From: Heterocephalus glaber
Lineage: Eukaryota; Chordata; Mammalia; Rodentia; Bathyergidae
DNA length: 64,000 nucleotides
NCBI RefSeq assembly: GCF_000247695.1
Contig: NW_004624781.1
Location: 12,507,468 to 12,571,467, forward strand
Direction: 5' to 3'
Shown piece after piece: positions 32,223 through 43,109 of the stretch. The position numbers were made by a program, and so were the translations under genes. Numbering within the stretch: the first letter of the stretch is position 1; each line of letters begins with the position of its first letter. The notes under the pieces were generated by a model, which saw only the letters and a program-made list of their open reading frames with translations, had not been told where the DNA came from and did not search any database.

Positions 32223-32614
32223 ATCTCCACAGGGTGAGACACCCCTAAGCCACTCTGGGCTTGGACCAGTCTCAGGACTAAAGTATAAGCTTTTAATGCC
32301 TCATAGTTAACTTCCTACCTTATGTCCCCTAAAGCACTTGGCTGTGGAATGTGATCATGGCACCAACAATGAACATTTGCTCTCTAATGTATAATAGAAA
32401 TTCTATGCCCTGCTGATGCACTTCTGTGAACTTTGCACCTTTTGACTTAACACCTTATCAGCAAGTGATCTTTTCCTATTGTTGTAATGCTTTTATGGAT
32501 ATTTATATAAAGAGATACACACATACATGCATGCACGCGCACACACGCATAGTATATTTTAAATATGTGCAATAAATATGTGCAATTTACTGTATGGCAA
32601 TTCTACTTCATTAA
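32223..32614. other. Unclassified sequence with a CA/GC-type microsatellite
   Basis: An acacacatacatgcatgcac-like alternating run occurs at ~32515-32550. Otherwise no feature. Confidence 0.45.
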
Positions 32615-32680
32615 ATATTTTTGTTTGTTTTTATGGTGCTGGGATTGAACCCGGGGAGTGTTAAGTTATACCCCTCGCCC
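32615..32680 (-). mobile_element. Diverged ID-like SINE, antisense
   Basis: TTTATGGTGCTGGGATTGAA ... GTTATACCCCTCGCCC is a degraded reverse ID body. Confidence 0.6.
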
Positions 32681-32777
32681 TTTTTATTTATTTTGGGGGG
32701 GGGGTACCAGGGATCAAACTCAGGACCTTGCACTTGTGAGGCAGGCGGCGGAACCACTGAGCTAAATCCCTGGCCCC
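32681..32777 (-). mobile_element. ID-type SINE, antisense
   Basis: A T-rich then G-rich (10 G) start, GTACCAGGGATCAAACTCAG, reverse body to AAATCCCTGGCCC. Confidence 0.9.
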
Positions 32778-32780
32778 CTT

Positions 32781-33001
32781 TTTATTATTTTATTCTGACC
32801 ATCATTTCTCATGAAGTTGCCTGGGCTAAGCTCAAACTTGTGATCCTCCTGCTACACCCCTTTTTTTTTTTTTTTTTTTTTGGTACCAGGAATCGAACTC
32901 GGGTCCTTGCGCTTCAGGCGGTGAAACCATTGCCCTAAATCCCCGTCCCCGCTACACCCTTTTAAGTACCTGGGATTATAGGCATGTGCCATGGAGCCCA
33001 G
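32781..33001 (-). mobile_element. B1-like SINE, antisense, split by an ID SINE
   Basis: TTTCTCATGAAGTTGCCTGG ... AACTTGTGATCCTCCTGC is on the left; TTTTAAGTACCTGGGATTAT ... GCCATGGAGCCCA is on the right of the ID at 32861-32950. Confidence 0.8.
32861..32950 (-). mobile_element. ID-type SINE, antisense, inside a B1
   Basis: A 20-T tract, GGTACCAGGAATCGAACTCG and the reverse body. The TSD gctacaccc(c/t) lies at 32851-32860 and 32951-32960. Confidence 0.92.
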
Positions 33002-33037
33002 TTATTAAAAAGCCATTTTTTTTACAAAAAAGAATTG

Positions 33038-33105
33038 TAAGGACTGAAGATGTAACTCAACAGGATGGACCTTGCCTAGCAGGCACAAAGCCCTGGGTCC
33101 AGTTG
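33038..33105 (+). mobile_element. Diverged ID-like SINE
   Basis: GGACTGAAGATGTAACTCAA, CTTGCCTAGCAGGCACAA and CCCTGGGTCCAGTT, without the usual tail. Confidence 0.6.
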
Positions 33106-33320
33106 GCCGCTACACGAAGACACAGAATTATAAATCATGGATAGAAGAATGGATAAAATGTGGCTATACCTACAATGGAATTTTATTTAACTTTAAAAAG
33201 GAAGGAAATTCTGGCACGTGCTACAACATGGATGAATCTTGAGGACATCATCCTAAATGAAATAACCATCACAAAGTATAATATTGTGTGATTCCATCTC
33301 TAAAAAGTATCTATAGAGTG
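33106..33320 (+). mobile_element. Old L1M 3' fragment
   Basis: GATAAAATGTGGCTATACCT, CAATGGAATTTTATTTAACT and ACATGGATGAATCTTGAGG follow the end of L1 ORF2 and its 3' UTR. Confidence 0.75.
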
Positions 33321-33414
33321 GGCCGGGGATTTAGCTCAGTGGTTCCGCCGCCTGCCTCGAAAGCAAGCGCAAGGACCCAAGTTCGATCCTGGGTACCAAA
33401 AACAAACAAACAAA
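33321..33414 (+). mobile_element. ID-type SINE, sense
   Basis: GGCCGGGGATTTAGCTCAGT body with a small duplication (AAAGCAAGCGCAAGG) and an AAAC-type tail. It is flanked by aaagtatct on both sides. Confidence 0.92.
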
Positions 33415-33454
33415 AGTATCTAGAGTAATCAAATTCATAGAGGGAAATTCCCAG

Positions 33455-33722
33455 GTGCCTCAGTCACTTTCCTCTTCACTGGAAGAAAATACCCAACACC
33501 CCAACTTAAAAAGAGAGGATTATGTTGGCTCACAGTTTGTAGAGGTTTCAATCCATATTCAGCAGTCTCCAGGCCAGGCAAGCATGGCCGAGGTGGCGTG
33601 GAGGGCAACAGCACTGTGCATAGTGGGTGGGAAGCAGAGACTATGAAGGCAGGCATGGAGGCCACACCCTCAGGGACTTCCTCGACCAAGCCCCACCTCC
33701 CAACATCAAGTTTAGCTATAAA
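33455..33722 (-). mobile_element. MaLR-like LTR, antisense, diverged (copy D)
   Basis: GTCACTTTCCTCTTCACTGG, TTGGCTCACAGTTTGTAGAG and AGCCCCACCTCCCAACATCA follow the copy at 43613-44056 in order. Confidence 0.65.
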
Positions 33723-34647
33723 CTCCTCAGAGGACTAATCCTCTGATGAGTCTAGCATTCCCAGGATCCAAGTATAGAAAATAATGAATTTATGAGTAAG
33801 ACAGCTAGCTAGGAAAAGAGCCTGAGATAGAGTTGGGTGATTGGCCTTATTGCTAAGAATTAAAATAAGAATAGGCAGAGAACTAGGACTTTGAACCAAG
33901 AATGAACTTCCTCAGGCAATGTAAAATACAGTCCCCTCTCCACTTAAAGGGAGTTGAAGCCACTCCCTACTAACCTCCTGAGTTTTGAGGAACTTGATAT
34001 GCAAAATAACCACTTTTTCTTTAAAATCCCAGCTTCCTTTATACCCTACATGCTGAGTAACTGGGTTAGAGAGCCTGAGTTCCAATTGGCCATTTTAAAT
34101 TCACAGAGCCACCTGTGATAGGTGGCCACTAAACACCCAAGCAGTTCCCCATGTGCCATTTATCCAAAACAAGTTCTGGGCTGAGGGGCCATGTGGAAAT
34201 TCTACTTGTTGGACTCCCCTCCTGGAGACACCAAGAGTCCTTATTTCCAATAAAAACTCTCCTGACTTCCTTCCTTTCCTAACTTCCTCCTCGGTTGGTA
34301 CAAAATTAACTGTTTCACAATCACTTCCCAAAAGCCCCACCTTGGAGCACATGAAGTTTTGGGGGACCATCTAGATAGAAACCATAATGCCAGGGGCTAG
34401 AGGAAAAAGAAAAGCGTGGAGGTGAGTGTTGTCGAATGGATATAATTTCCATTTGGGATGATGGAAAGTTCTGAGCTGCCTGTGCAGATGGTTACTCAAC
34501 AATGCAAACGTACATCCATGCTTGCTTTGAACTACATTCAACTCAACAGTTATGATGCCACCAAGGCTCCCAACTCAGCGGAAATGACAAGTTTGAATAG
34601 CGATCCCCATGTCCATTTGCATGGGTGAGCAAAGTCAACTGCAAGGT
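33723..34647. other. Unclassified sequence
   Basis: No exon or repeat family is recognised. Confidence 0.45.
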
Positions 34648-34792
34648 CTGTCTGCCACTCCACCCTGCCTTGGAGCCAGCCAATTACAGACTGAAACCTC
34701 TATGAACTGTAAGCCAAATAAACACCCCTTTCCCCTTTAACTTTGGGTGGCAGGTATTTTGTCTCAGCAACAAGAGAAAAGTAGCTAACACA
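34648..34792 (+). mobile_element. MaLR-like LTR 3' part, sense (copy E)
   Basis: CCCTGCCTTGGAGCCAGCCA, TGAACTGTAAGCCAAATAAA (polyadenylation signal) and GGCAGGTATTTTGTCTCAGC, ending AAAGTAGCTAACACA. The 5' part is missing. Confidence 0.75.
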
Positions 34793-35036
34793 TAGGTCAA
34801 ATTAAGTAATGAAAATTTGTTAACATTCCTAGAACAAATCCTTATATAACCTGTTTCTTTTTGCCTAAGATATTGATCTGTTTCCCTTCCAATTCAGTAG
34901 CATTAGTTAGCGACAGCTCTGGACTATGATGAAGATGACACATTTCTGCCCTTAGTTCCTGATGCTTAGTGGCAGATAAATTTGATATACACTCTATTGC
35001 TTTTTTATAGAGATTCTCAAGTTATTAAAGACAGTT
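34793..35036. other. Unclassified short spacer
   Basis: AT-rich, with nothing recognised. Confidence 0.4.
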
Positions 35037-35041
35037 CTTTC

Positions 35042-35399
35042 TGAAAGAAAACAAGCCAAAACAGGAGCACCCGAGGCAAGGCTTTATTGGGGATAGAGCT
35101 GCAGGGCTAGCTCGAACAATGGGGAGAGACGGCGAGACTAACTGGGAGTGAGGTTTACAGAGAGAGGTGCAGCAGGGCGAGTATAGTGAGAGTTGAGCAA
35201 TGGGACGCCAGGTGATTGGAAGGGGAGGATCACGTGGGTATCAGGGTGGAGCAACAAGTTCGGTTTTGTTTCGCCAGAGGGGATAGGTTTCACTTTTGCG
35301 AAGTGGCTCATTTCCATAATCGGAAACCATTTTAGGAACGGGAGCCATTTTACAATGTAGGACCATTGGGGCCATTTTGTCTGGTAGAGAACTCTAACA
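35042..35399 (-). mobile_element. Solo LTR, antisense, with 5-bp TSD
   Basis: On the - strand it begins TGTTAGAGTTCTCTACC at 35399 and ends CAAGCC..TTTCA at 35042. The 5-bp TSD ctttc is exact (35037-35041, 35400-35404). CCCAATAAAGCC (polyadenylation signal, near 35083) precedes a short U5-like end. In the 5' part AAAATGG(C/T) recurs three times. No internal region is present. The length (358 bp) and TSD suggest an ERVL- or ERVK-type element. Confidence 0.85.
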
Positions 35400-35576
35400 C
35401 TTTCTAGTTTTCTTGCTATTCGTGCTTGTCTAAGAACCATAGACATTGGAGATTGTTACGAGGAAGGGGAAAAAAAGCCCTTCTAATAAAGTACAATAGT
35501 TAAAATAGTTAAGAGTAGAGATTCGTGTGAAAGACATCAAAATCAAAATGGAGCTGTTACTATGTGTGATGAGGTC

Positions 35577-35945
35577 TGTCTTAGTTACTTTTCTCACTGC
35601 TAAAACAAAATACCTGACACCCAAAGTTAAAGGAGGAAAGGTTTATTTAGCTCACAGTTCAAGGGATTTCAGTTCATAGTTGGCTGGGTGGCGTGGCAGA
35701 GGGGATCGAAGAGGAGAAATAGCCCACTGCAAGCAAGGGACAACCACAGCTCTTTCTAGCCCTCGTATCTTATCCAGGCTACTTAGGGTAGGCAGCACTC
35801 ACACCCTTAATCCTAGCACCTTGAGCCTAGCATTGCACCATGAATCAATCCCAGCATCACACGCTGTAGATCCATCCAACCACCTCTGAAGAAGCTCCAC
35901 CTATGACTACAGGAAGCTTTGGAGGGACATCTAGCCACAGCCTTA
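35577..35945 (-). mobile_element. MaLR-like LTR, antisense (copy B)
   Basis: TGTCTTAGTTACTTTTCTCA start, AAGGTTTATTTAGCTCACAG, CACCTATGACTACAGGAAGC. The right boundary and TSD are unclear. Confidence 0.75.
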
Positions 35946-35996
35946 AACGAGTCCCTCTGGGTTTCTAGGTTGTGTGTGACAAAGAATTGGATGTGG

Positions 35997-36072
35997 GGCC
36001 GGGGATTTAGCTCAGTGGTTCCACCGCCTGCTGCGAAAGCGCAAGGAGTTCGATCCCTGGTACCGAAAAAAA
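35997..36072 (+). mobile_element. ID-type SINE, sense, recent
   Basis: Body with a small deletion before the B box. An exact 16-bp TSD (aaagaattggatgtgg) lies at 35981-35996 and 36073-36088. Confidence 0.95.
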
Positions 36073-36777
36073 AAAGAATTGGATGTGGCACATGATGGCA
36101 GCTGACTTTCAAACACTCTTCTCCGTTGTCTGAAAGGTCTGGCACGGAACAGTTGAACCAACACACCCATGCACACAAACCTACTAGTGTTTCCTGAGGG
36201 GAAAGAATAGTTCTCAGAAACAATGTAGTGTTAAGTCCCGGGGGAGGAAGAGAGTCAGTCTCCCAGTGGTCTCACACACCTGACTGGTATTCATGATGTG
36301 CCTATCCATAATCCACTGTGAACTTCCTACCCTCTTGTAGGTCTCCTTATAATGACAGGTGGTTTACTGGGTAGAGTGACCCTACCTTTCGTGTCTATGC
36401 CCAGCAAACCAACTGACTGTGTGTCACCGTTTTAATTCTGGGTTACTCCCTGGCTGTCCCAGACCTCTCTCCTACCCGCTGCCCCTGGGAACAGTGAGAT
36501 TCTTTCTGAGGTCTTTGATTGACTCCACCTGAAGGACTGTTAGGCGATCAGAACGTCCCTCCCGTGAGCTCATTACTTTGTCATGCTCTCCGGGTTCCTG
36601 GGCTGAATTCCCGAGCTATTGGTGAAGCCACTGAGGTGCAGAGCGGTTGAGTGGCACTCAGCTGGTGGGTGGGGAGCCAGCATTCAGACAGAGACCTCTG
36701 CTCCAATTTCAGTGGCTTTGATCTCTAAGACCCCCTTTCACCCTTTCAGGCTCTGTTGCTATTTATGGAGCACCCAC

Positions 36778-36908
36778 TTGTCAGTTTTTACAGGGGGAGC
36801 TGTGATTATTAATCTTGTCAACACCAGATCGAGCGAGAGACACCTAGAAGCTGGTACAGCACATTCATGCTATTGGTCTGCTCCTCTAGAGAACCCTGAC
36901 TAATACAA
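36778..36908 (+). mobile_element. Possible internally deleted ERVL-type LTR remnant
   Basis: TGTGATTATTAATCTTGTCA at the left and CTCTAGAGAACCCTGACTAA at the right look like the two ends of one LTR family with the middle missing. Confidence 0.4.
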
Positions 36909-39104
36909 GGGTTTGCAAGCCTGTTCCCCACTTTCCCATCCATACCTCTCTCCCGTTTTTAGCTTCCCTTACTAATTCCTGGAACTTTTCACTTTTCTCT
37001 GTCACTCTGACACAAAGATTTAGGCTTTTATAGCACTGAAAATAAACTTTGTGTCCGTGCTGTTAAACCGGGCGTAACACATGCCCGAACTCCCAAACAG
37101 ACGCTAACTCTTCCTGCCCAGCTGGTACTGTATCTGCTGCTGCTACTGCTGTTTATATCCAGCCTCCATTGGAGCCAGGTACAGTGTATCAGAGGCGCTG
37201 GACTCAGAATTCCCTCCCTCTACCCCCACACACCTGCCATGGCCGTGCTAACTTCTCTTCCCTTGAGATAAGTTCTACTCGGGGAACTTTCTCAGCCTTG
37301 CCCACGTGGGCTTATGCTGGCTGCCTCCACCTTCCTCCCAATCAAGCTCCCAGGGTGTACGCACGATGACCCAGTCATTCTGGAAGTTTGCCTGCTAGAA
37401 GCTGGGGAAAACACTGTCAAAACTGCCAGCAGTTTTATGTTTAAAGCAGAAGCAGTGTTCACGGGAGGTGTTCAAAGCTTGTCTCCCGTTTTGGAATACT
37501 TTGCAGCTGTTCTGGAGTTTTGAAGGAAAAGGCCAGATCCTGCCCTGGAATGGGAAGGTAGGGTCGGATTGGGCGTCTCTCTTGGGAGGCAGCACCATAT
37601 CTGCGTGCACGCTAATGCAGGGAGGTGAGGGTTCCTTTCTGCTGGGCCGAAGGAGAGGCAAGAGACTGGGTCAAAGGAACCAAGGCAGCCTGGAGGGGCA
37701 GGGGAGAGAGTGAGCCTTCAGGTGACTTCCTGTTAGCCCCAGGCCATGTACCTGGGGAATTCGTGACACCTGCATGGGAAGGCTGTCGCCTGACGGCTGG
37801 AGCAGCCTTTCCGGGAATGTCTGGAGCAAGAAGGCTCACAGAAACAAGTGCAGCTCAGGAGAGACAGGGGTACAGGTGCACCCCGTCTGAGCAGTCCCTG
37901 AAATGTCAGGGAAAAAAAATGTTTCTCCCTCGTAGAGGCATAGGCTGTGGATTCGGGGTAAAGAGGAAGGGTACTGATTCTGTCAGCTGGAGAACTTGGG
38001 GGTCGGAGTTACATGCATTTTACCCATTTCAGGGGTGTTCTCTCTCAAGGTCAGGTGCAGACCCTGTCCCAGGATTTCTGGCCCTGGCGTCCTGCGATTC
38101 CCATTACATGACGTCTGTCCAACAGTCAGGAGAGAGCTCCACAGTAACGGTGAGTGAACATTTCGGATGATGCCTCTCCATTTCCCGTTAAAATGTTCAG
38201 ATGGGTTTCTGAGATGAAAACACTTGTGCCTGTAGCACCTGAGAGTGATGGGAAACAGTTAAACTCCGATAAGAGCTTGTGCATGTGTTCAGCCTGATAG
38301 AGCTGGGTTAAGAGGCGGCTCCCTCGGCTGTTCTAAGCTGGGAGGAAGAAGCAAGAGTGGACGTTGTGTTTGTCCCTCCTCTGCTACCCCTTCAAAAGGA
38401 AATGACATAGTTAGGAACATTATCAATCAATAGTTAATTTATGATAAGTCACCTAAATAATTTATAGCCAAACTTTGAAAGTTAAACTTTAAAGGACTAC
38501 ATGACATTATAATCACTGCAGACGCTGTTCAGTAAAGCAATTCAGTGTTTACCTACATCAGTTACTTGATTGGAGATGAGGATGGGGAGTGTAGAGAGCA
38601 ACGTCAGGGTCTGAGTACCCCCTTCTCCTACCTCGGACCTCTCTAGGGACCACTTACCCTGCTTCCGGATGCCAGCCCAAACCTCAGTGGGCACTGGGCA
38701 AGCCCCCAGCCCAGGGGATGCACCTGTCTGCTCTTTGGCACTTTGAGAAGGGGTGGTCAGTAGCAAAGACTGGGTTGGGGACACAAAAGGAGAAATCTGA
38801 AGGGTTTGTGGGTGCTATTAGAAAGAGCAGGTCCAGGGTATTCATTGGGAGCAGGCTAAGGAGCCAAAACCAGGTAGCAGAAGACAGAGTGTGTATTGAC
38901 AACTTCACAGAAAGATTTGGCTGGGAAGGGGGCAGGAGAGGAATGTCCCTCGATTGAGGAAGGACTTGGGTTTTGCTTTTGCCTTAATGTTCCTGACCTG
39001 TGCCGCTCCGTGGGAGGGAACATGAGGGGAGCAGATGAATGCGGGTAACTTGGGAAGGCTCAGAGGAGAGGGACCGGACTTGATCTCCGGTGGTTCCTGT
39101 TTAT

Positions 39105-39240
39105 CTGGGAGGAATAGGAGCATTTCACAGATTTGCAAGGTGGTCTGTCCAAGGTTACACGGGTGTCGGTGACCAGGTCAGGACCTGGACTGGGTCTCCC
39201 AGCTGTCAGGCCCATGTTTTTTTCTGTTACACAGCTTCCC
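39105..39240 (+). mobile_element. MIR SINE remnant
   Basis: CATTTCACAGATTTGCAAGG, CCAAGGTTACACGGGTGTCG, GGACCTGGACTGGGTCTCCC and CTGTTACACAGCTTCCC follow the MIR 3' half in order. Confidence 0.7.
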
Positions 39241-39756
39241 AAAAGGTTTCCTTTGCTTTTCCTCAACCAAGAAGTTTTGAAATGTTACTTTTCTTATAAA
39301 GTAAAATTATAATTACTATTTAAGTCTTCTTGTTGAATAAATTGATTTCTTTTTCAAGAAGACTTGATACAAGTGTGTGGACACAAGAAAGATGTGTAGC
39401 AGTGTTTGAAATTGATTTGATACTCAGTCTAGAGGCTTGAATACTGAGAGGAGATGTAGAATCACGTACGCATTCTAGATTGTGGTGTGGCCTTTAGAAA
39501 TTCACTGAAAAATTGTGTCCAAAAGAAAAAACAATTGTAGAAAAATGAATACTCTTCCTTAGGTTAAAAAAAAAACAAGTACTAGAAATATGAAGCACTT
39601 CTTCATTTTGGTTTGCATTAAATAAAAAGAGCAAAAACTACAAGGTCAAATGAAAGATCAAGGGAAGTGGGTCGGTTTGTATGATGTTCTTAACTCTTGC
39701 AGTTATGATTTTATACAGATTCAATGCCCAAGAACTATACACTGCATGGTAATAAA

Positions 39757-39790
39757 TCTAAGGCTGGATGGATGGATAGGTAGATAAATA
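39757..39790. repeat. Imperfect GGAT/GATA microsatellite
   Basis: ctggatggatggataggtagataaat is a short degenerate tetranucleotide tract. Confidence 0.7.
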
Positions 39791-40575
39791 AGAGAAGGCT
39801 AGAGAAGGAGGGACAGAGGGACTTATTGTAAAAACTTGGAAAATACATTAAGGGCAAAGGAACAGAAATTTTTCACTCATTTTCTTATAGCTCAAAATTA
39901 CATTGGTTAATGTCTAGTCCCCTTTTTGATGCAAAAAGCCATACTATGTATCTCTGCAGCCTACTCTTTTCCCTGAGAATGATATACTGAGCAATTTCTC
40001 ATGCCTCCAGGCCCTCTGTAAATGTGACTTGAGGTGGCATGAGGTGTCCAGCCCTGAGATCTCCTGGCAGTGGATATTCCCGCCCCACCCACTTACCCTA
40101 TGGTCAGGCTGGGGCCAGGGCCTGGAGTTAAGAGGACCGAGGGCCTGGTCCTCGGGACAGCACCATTTTTTTGACTAGTTGGCCTTGAATTTTACTGTGC
40201 TAAAGAAGATAAATCAAACAGCAGAAAAAGCTAAATTTGATCACCCAAGGATTACAATTACCTCATTCCATGTCTGGGTTTCTGGGACATTAGTTGTTTT
40301 TGATCCCTTATTGCATGGGCTCCGCCAGGCTGAGCATGCTGTACAAACTGAGGGCTGCGTTTTGCAGCCTTGAGCAAATAGCTTACTATGCTTAGTGGTG
40401 TCCTCTTGATCAGCAGGAAAGAATGAGACAGACAAAGACAGAGAGAGAGAAGGAAAGAAAGAGGGAGAGAGAACCTCTCAGTGAAATGATAAATTATAAA
40501 TAAACACCCACCTAGTTTCACCTCCCACAGTGCTGCAGGAATTGTTCCTCATCTTTACCATTTAAAAAAAAAAAA

Positions 40576-40648
40576 GGGCTGGGGATTTAGCTCAGTGGTG
40601 CCGCCGCCTACCTCACTAGGGCAAGGTCCTGAGTTTGATCCCCAAACA
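40576..40648 (+). mobile_element. ID-type SINE, sense
   Basis: GGGCTGGGGATTTAGCTCAG, GTGCCGCCGCCTACCTCAC and GAGTTTGATCCCC. It lacks the GGTACC tail and is preceded by an A-tract. Confidence 0.88.
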
Positions 40649-40789
40649 AGAGCATATGTCATCCTAAATCCTTCAGGCTGATGACTCCTAACCTGGCCTC
40701 TGACTCAGAGAGCTCCTCTCCTCTCTCCACTGCCCCTACATCACACCCTTGCTTCAAGTCCAGCGAAGCCCTTCCGGGGCAGTGACCCG

Positions 40790-40918
40790 GGTCTAAAACT
40801 GCATCTCGTTTTTCAGTTACTGGGGAATGAGTTGTCCAACCTTCAGCTTCTTAATCTATAAAATGGGCAGAGAAGACTTGGTCATTTGGCTACAAGGATT
40901 TCTAAAATAATGTTTTCT
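40790..40918 (+). mobile_element. MIR-like SINE remnant
   Basis: GAATGAGTTGTCCAACCTTC ... TTCTTAATCTATAAAATGGG matches the MIR stretch ending in ...CATCTGTAAAATGGG. Confidence 0.5.
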
Positions 40919-41001
40919 GGGGCTGGGGATTTAGCGCAGTGGTTTCACCGCCTGCTGCACAAGCTCAAGGACCTGAGTTTGATCCCCAGTACCTAAAATA
41001 A
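40919..41001 (+). mobile_element. ID-type SINE, sense
   Basis: GGGGCTGGGGATTTAGCGCA, GAGTTTGATCCCCAGTACC. The 13-bp TSD aataatgttttct lies at 40906-40918 and 41002-41014. Confidence 0.93.
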
Positions 41002-41002
41002 A

Positions 41003-41413
41003 ATAATGTTTTCTTCAGCCAAAAGGGAAGTGGAGATTCTGAGAAAGGACCTGTCGCACCGAGAAGTGTCTTGGGACTGTCCAGTGCAGGAGGCTGAGGT
41101 TTCTTGTCATGTTAGGGTGAGGAAATGGGCCTCCCACGCTGAGGTAAAGACCTCAGACTGCTGAGATGCCATCCCTTCTCTCCTGATGGACTGCAACCAA
41201 GCCCAGTGAGAAAGGACTCACTGCCTCTGGTGCAGCCCCTCCAGGACCTGAGCCCTGGTCCGAGCGGGAACATGTCAGGGGACACCCCACTTGCTGGGCT
41301 GCAGGGTTAGGGGGCTGGACTCAAACTCAACCTTACTGCTTCTCAGTGCTGAGACTTAACTCAGTTACTGAACCTCTCTGTTCGTGGCTTTCCTCATCAA
41401 GAACAAGTTGCTG
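41003..41413. other. Unclassified, with a MIR-like end
   Basis: 41340-41400 (GAGACTTAACTCAGTTACTG, AACCTCTCTGTTCGTGG) resembles MIR. Otherwise no feature is seen. Confidence 0.4.
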
Positions 41414-41500
41414 AGGCTGGGGATGTAGCTCTGTGGCACCACACCTGTCTCGCAAGCTCAAGGTCCTGAGTTCGATCCCTGGTACTGGGAACAAAAAAAA
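41414..41500 (+). mobile_element. ID-type SINE, sense
   Basis: AGGCTGGGGATGTAGCTCTG, GAGTTCGATCCCTGGTAC and an A-tail. The TSD is agaacaagtt(g/c)ct with one mismatch. Confidence 0.92.
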
Positions 41501-41502
41501 AG

Positions 41503-41869
41503 AACAAGTTCCTGACTCCTGGTATTATAATAAAAATAAACATGTAAAGTCTTTACAGCACGATAGCTGTTCCTGGACAAAGCACAAAAGCCCTATAGTA
41601 AATGGTGGACAGTGTTCATCAGATTCTGTGTTGGGATCTAACTCAACTCCTCTTCTTTCCCTCTGAAGAAACTTGTGGCACTGAGGAAGAAGCAGTGTGT
41701 AAACTATGGTCCCAGAAAGCCTCCAATCATTTGGTCACTCAGCAAACCATGACTGATTGCAAACTGGGTGTTCTAAGGGCCCATGGAGGGCATCACCATC
41801 CTGCTAGTAAACAGAATCAGCTGTGCTAGCCAAGTCAGCCCACTGCGGGCTTGTAAGGTAGAGAGGGCT
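41503..41869. other. Unclassified sequence
   Basis: No exon or repeat is recognised. Confidence 0.4.
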
Positions 41870-42030
41870 GCTCACCTTGTCTCATTCACTTCCATAGCAA
41901 TCCTATGAAACTGGTGCTGTTACTGATCTATTTCCACTTTATAGATGAAAGTGGGAGTAGAGGCTTTAAGTAAATTCCCCAGATCTGATACCTGAATTCT
42001 GATTTTTGACTTGGGCACACAGATGTATAA
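41870..42030 (+). mobile_element. MIR SINE remnant
   Basis: CTCATTCACTTCCATAGCAA, TCCTATGAAACTGGTGCTGT and CCACTTTATAGATGAAAGTG follow the MIR consensus order. Confidence 0.6.
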
Positions 42031-42261
42031 GCTCTATGCTTAAAAGCTTAAGCACTGTCTGTAAAGCACTTGGTTGGGGAGTCACAACATTGAGCCATGT
42101 GGGTAAGTTAGGAGAAACTGAAACTTCTTACCTCTCCTGTATTCCTTTCAATGTGAGACCAACCACAACCCATGGTTCTGGTAGGGATTGAATGAAATGG
42201 TGTTGGGTAGACCAAGCCCTCTGTTGAAGTAGACATTTATGTGAGTGAAGGACAAACAAGA

Positions 42262-42596
42262 TGTTATGGACTGAGCATTTATGTCTCCATGAAGTTCTTA
42301 GGTTGAGAAGTATTAGAGGGATGTGGTAGTATTCAGAGGTGAGACCTTTGGGAGGGGATTAGGTCACCAGGATGCAGCCCTCGTCAATGGGATTAGTGCC
42401 CTTATAAGAGAGACCTCAGAGAGAGGGCCCAGCCCTTCCACAATGTCAGTCCCCTGTGAACCAAAAGGTGGACCCTCACAGACACCAAATGTGCCAGCGC
42501 CTTGACCTCAGACTCCCCAGCCTCCAAAGCGAAGAGAAATCTCTGTTATTTATAAGCCACCCAGCCTGTGGAATTTTGTAAAGCAGCCTGGATGGG
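42262..42596 (+). mobile_element. MaLR (MLT1/MST-type) LTR, sense
   Basis: TGTTATGGACTGAGCATTTA, GAGACCTTTGGGAGGGGATT, GGGATTAGTGCCCTTATAAG, GTGCCAGCGCCTTGACCTC and TATTTATAAGCCACCCAGCC follow the mammalian-wide MaLR LTR in order. Confidence 0.88.
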
Positions 42597-42615
42597 CAAG
42601 AAATGAGGAAAACAG

Positions 42616-42693
42616 TCAGGAATTTAGCTCAGTGGTTCCACTGCCTGCCTCGCAATCACAAGGTCCCGAGTTCAATCCTCGGTACAAAAAAAA
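42616..42693 (+). mobile_element. ID-type SINE, sense
   Basis: CAGGAATTTAGCTCAGTGGT, GAGTTCAATCCTCGGTAC and an A-tail. It is flanked by imperfect copies of aagaaatgaggaaaacag. Confidence 0.9.
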
Positions 42694-43109
42694 GAAAAGG
42701 AAATAAGGAAACAGGAATAACAGATGGGGGAGCAGTAAGGACAGGACGTAGGTACTATACTCTGTCTTGGTTCTGAAGTGCTGATGGGACCCGCAGGTGG
42801 CCTGGGAAGAAGTGATGTGAGGTTTTATCAGCAAAGAGAGGCAGAAGGGACCATCACTGACAGCAGAATTTGCAAAGTACAGAGACAAAGGAATCTCTGG
42901 GTGCAACGTTTGAGAGAAAGTACATCTTACCCATATTTGTATCACTCACAGATCCTTCAGCCTAGAACGCTCTCAAAAGTATTTTTAGAGTGGTTAAAGT
43001 TTTAGTGTATGGGTACCCTGACTTTTAAGAAAATCCAAAAGTCATTATTTTTTACTTTTGAATAATACATAGTGATTTATCCATCAAGAGACTGATTTAA
43101 TAAATAACT
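42694..43109. other. Unclassified sequence
   Basis: No exon or clear repeat. The 109-codon - strand frame ending at 42945 runs into the SINE and is not a gene. Confidence 0.4.

Larger units (their letters stand above)
36089..40575. other. Largely unique 4.5-kb block
   Basis: This is the longest SINE-free stretch in the window. It includes old MIR-like pieces (36618-36720, 39105-39240) and an ERVL-like LTR remnant (36778-36908). A 182-codon frame at 37625-38170 has no domain I recognise, and no exon is established. Low SINE density could reflect conserved non-coding sequence, but that cannot be judged without alignment. Confidence 0.5.

Noticed and set aside
37625..38170. 182-codon open frame on the + strand
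   Set aside because: No recognisable domain, no homologue recalled, no clear upstream acceptor, and composition typical of moderately GC-rich non-coding DNA. It is kept only as part of the SINE-poor block.
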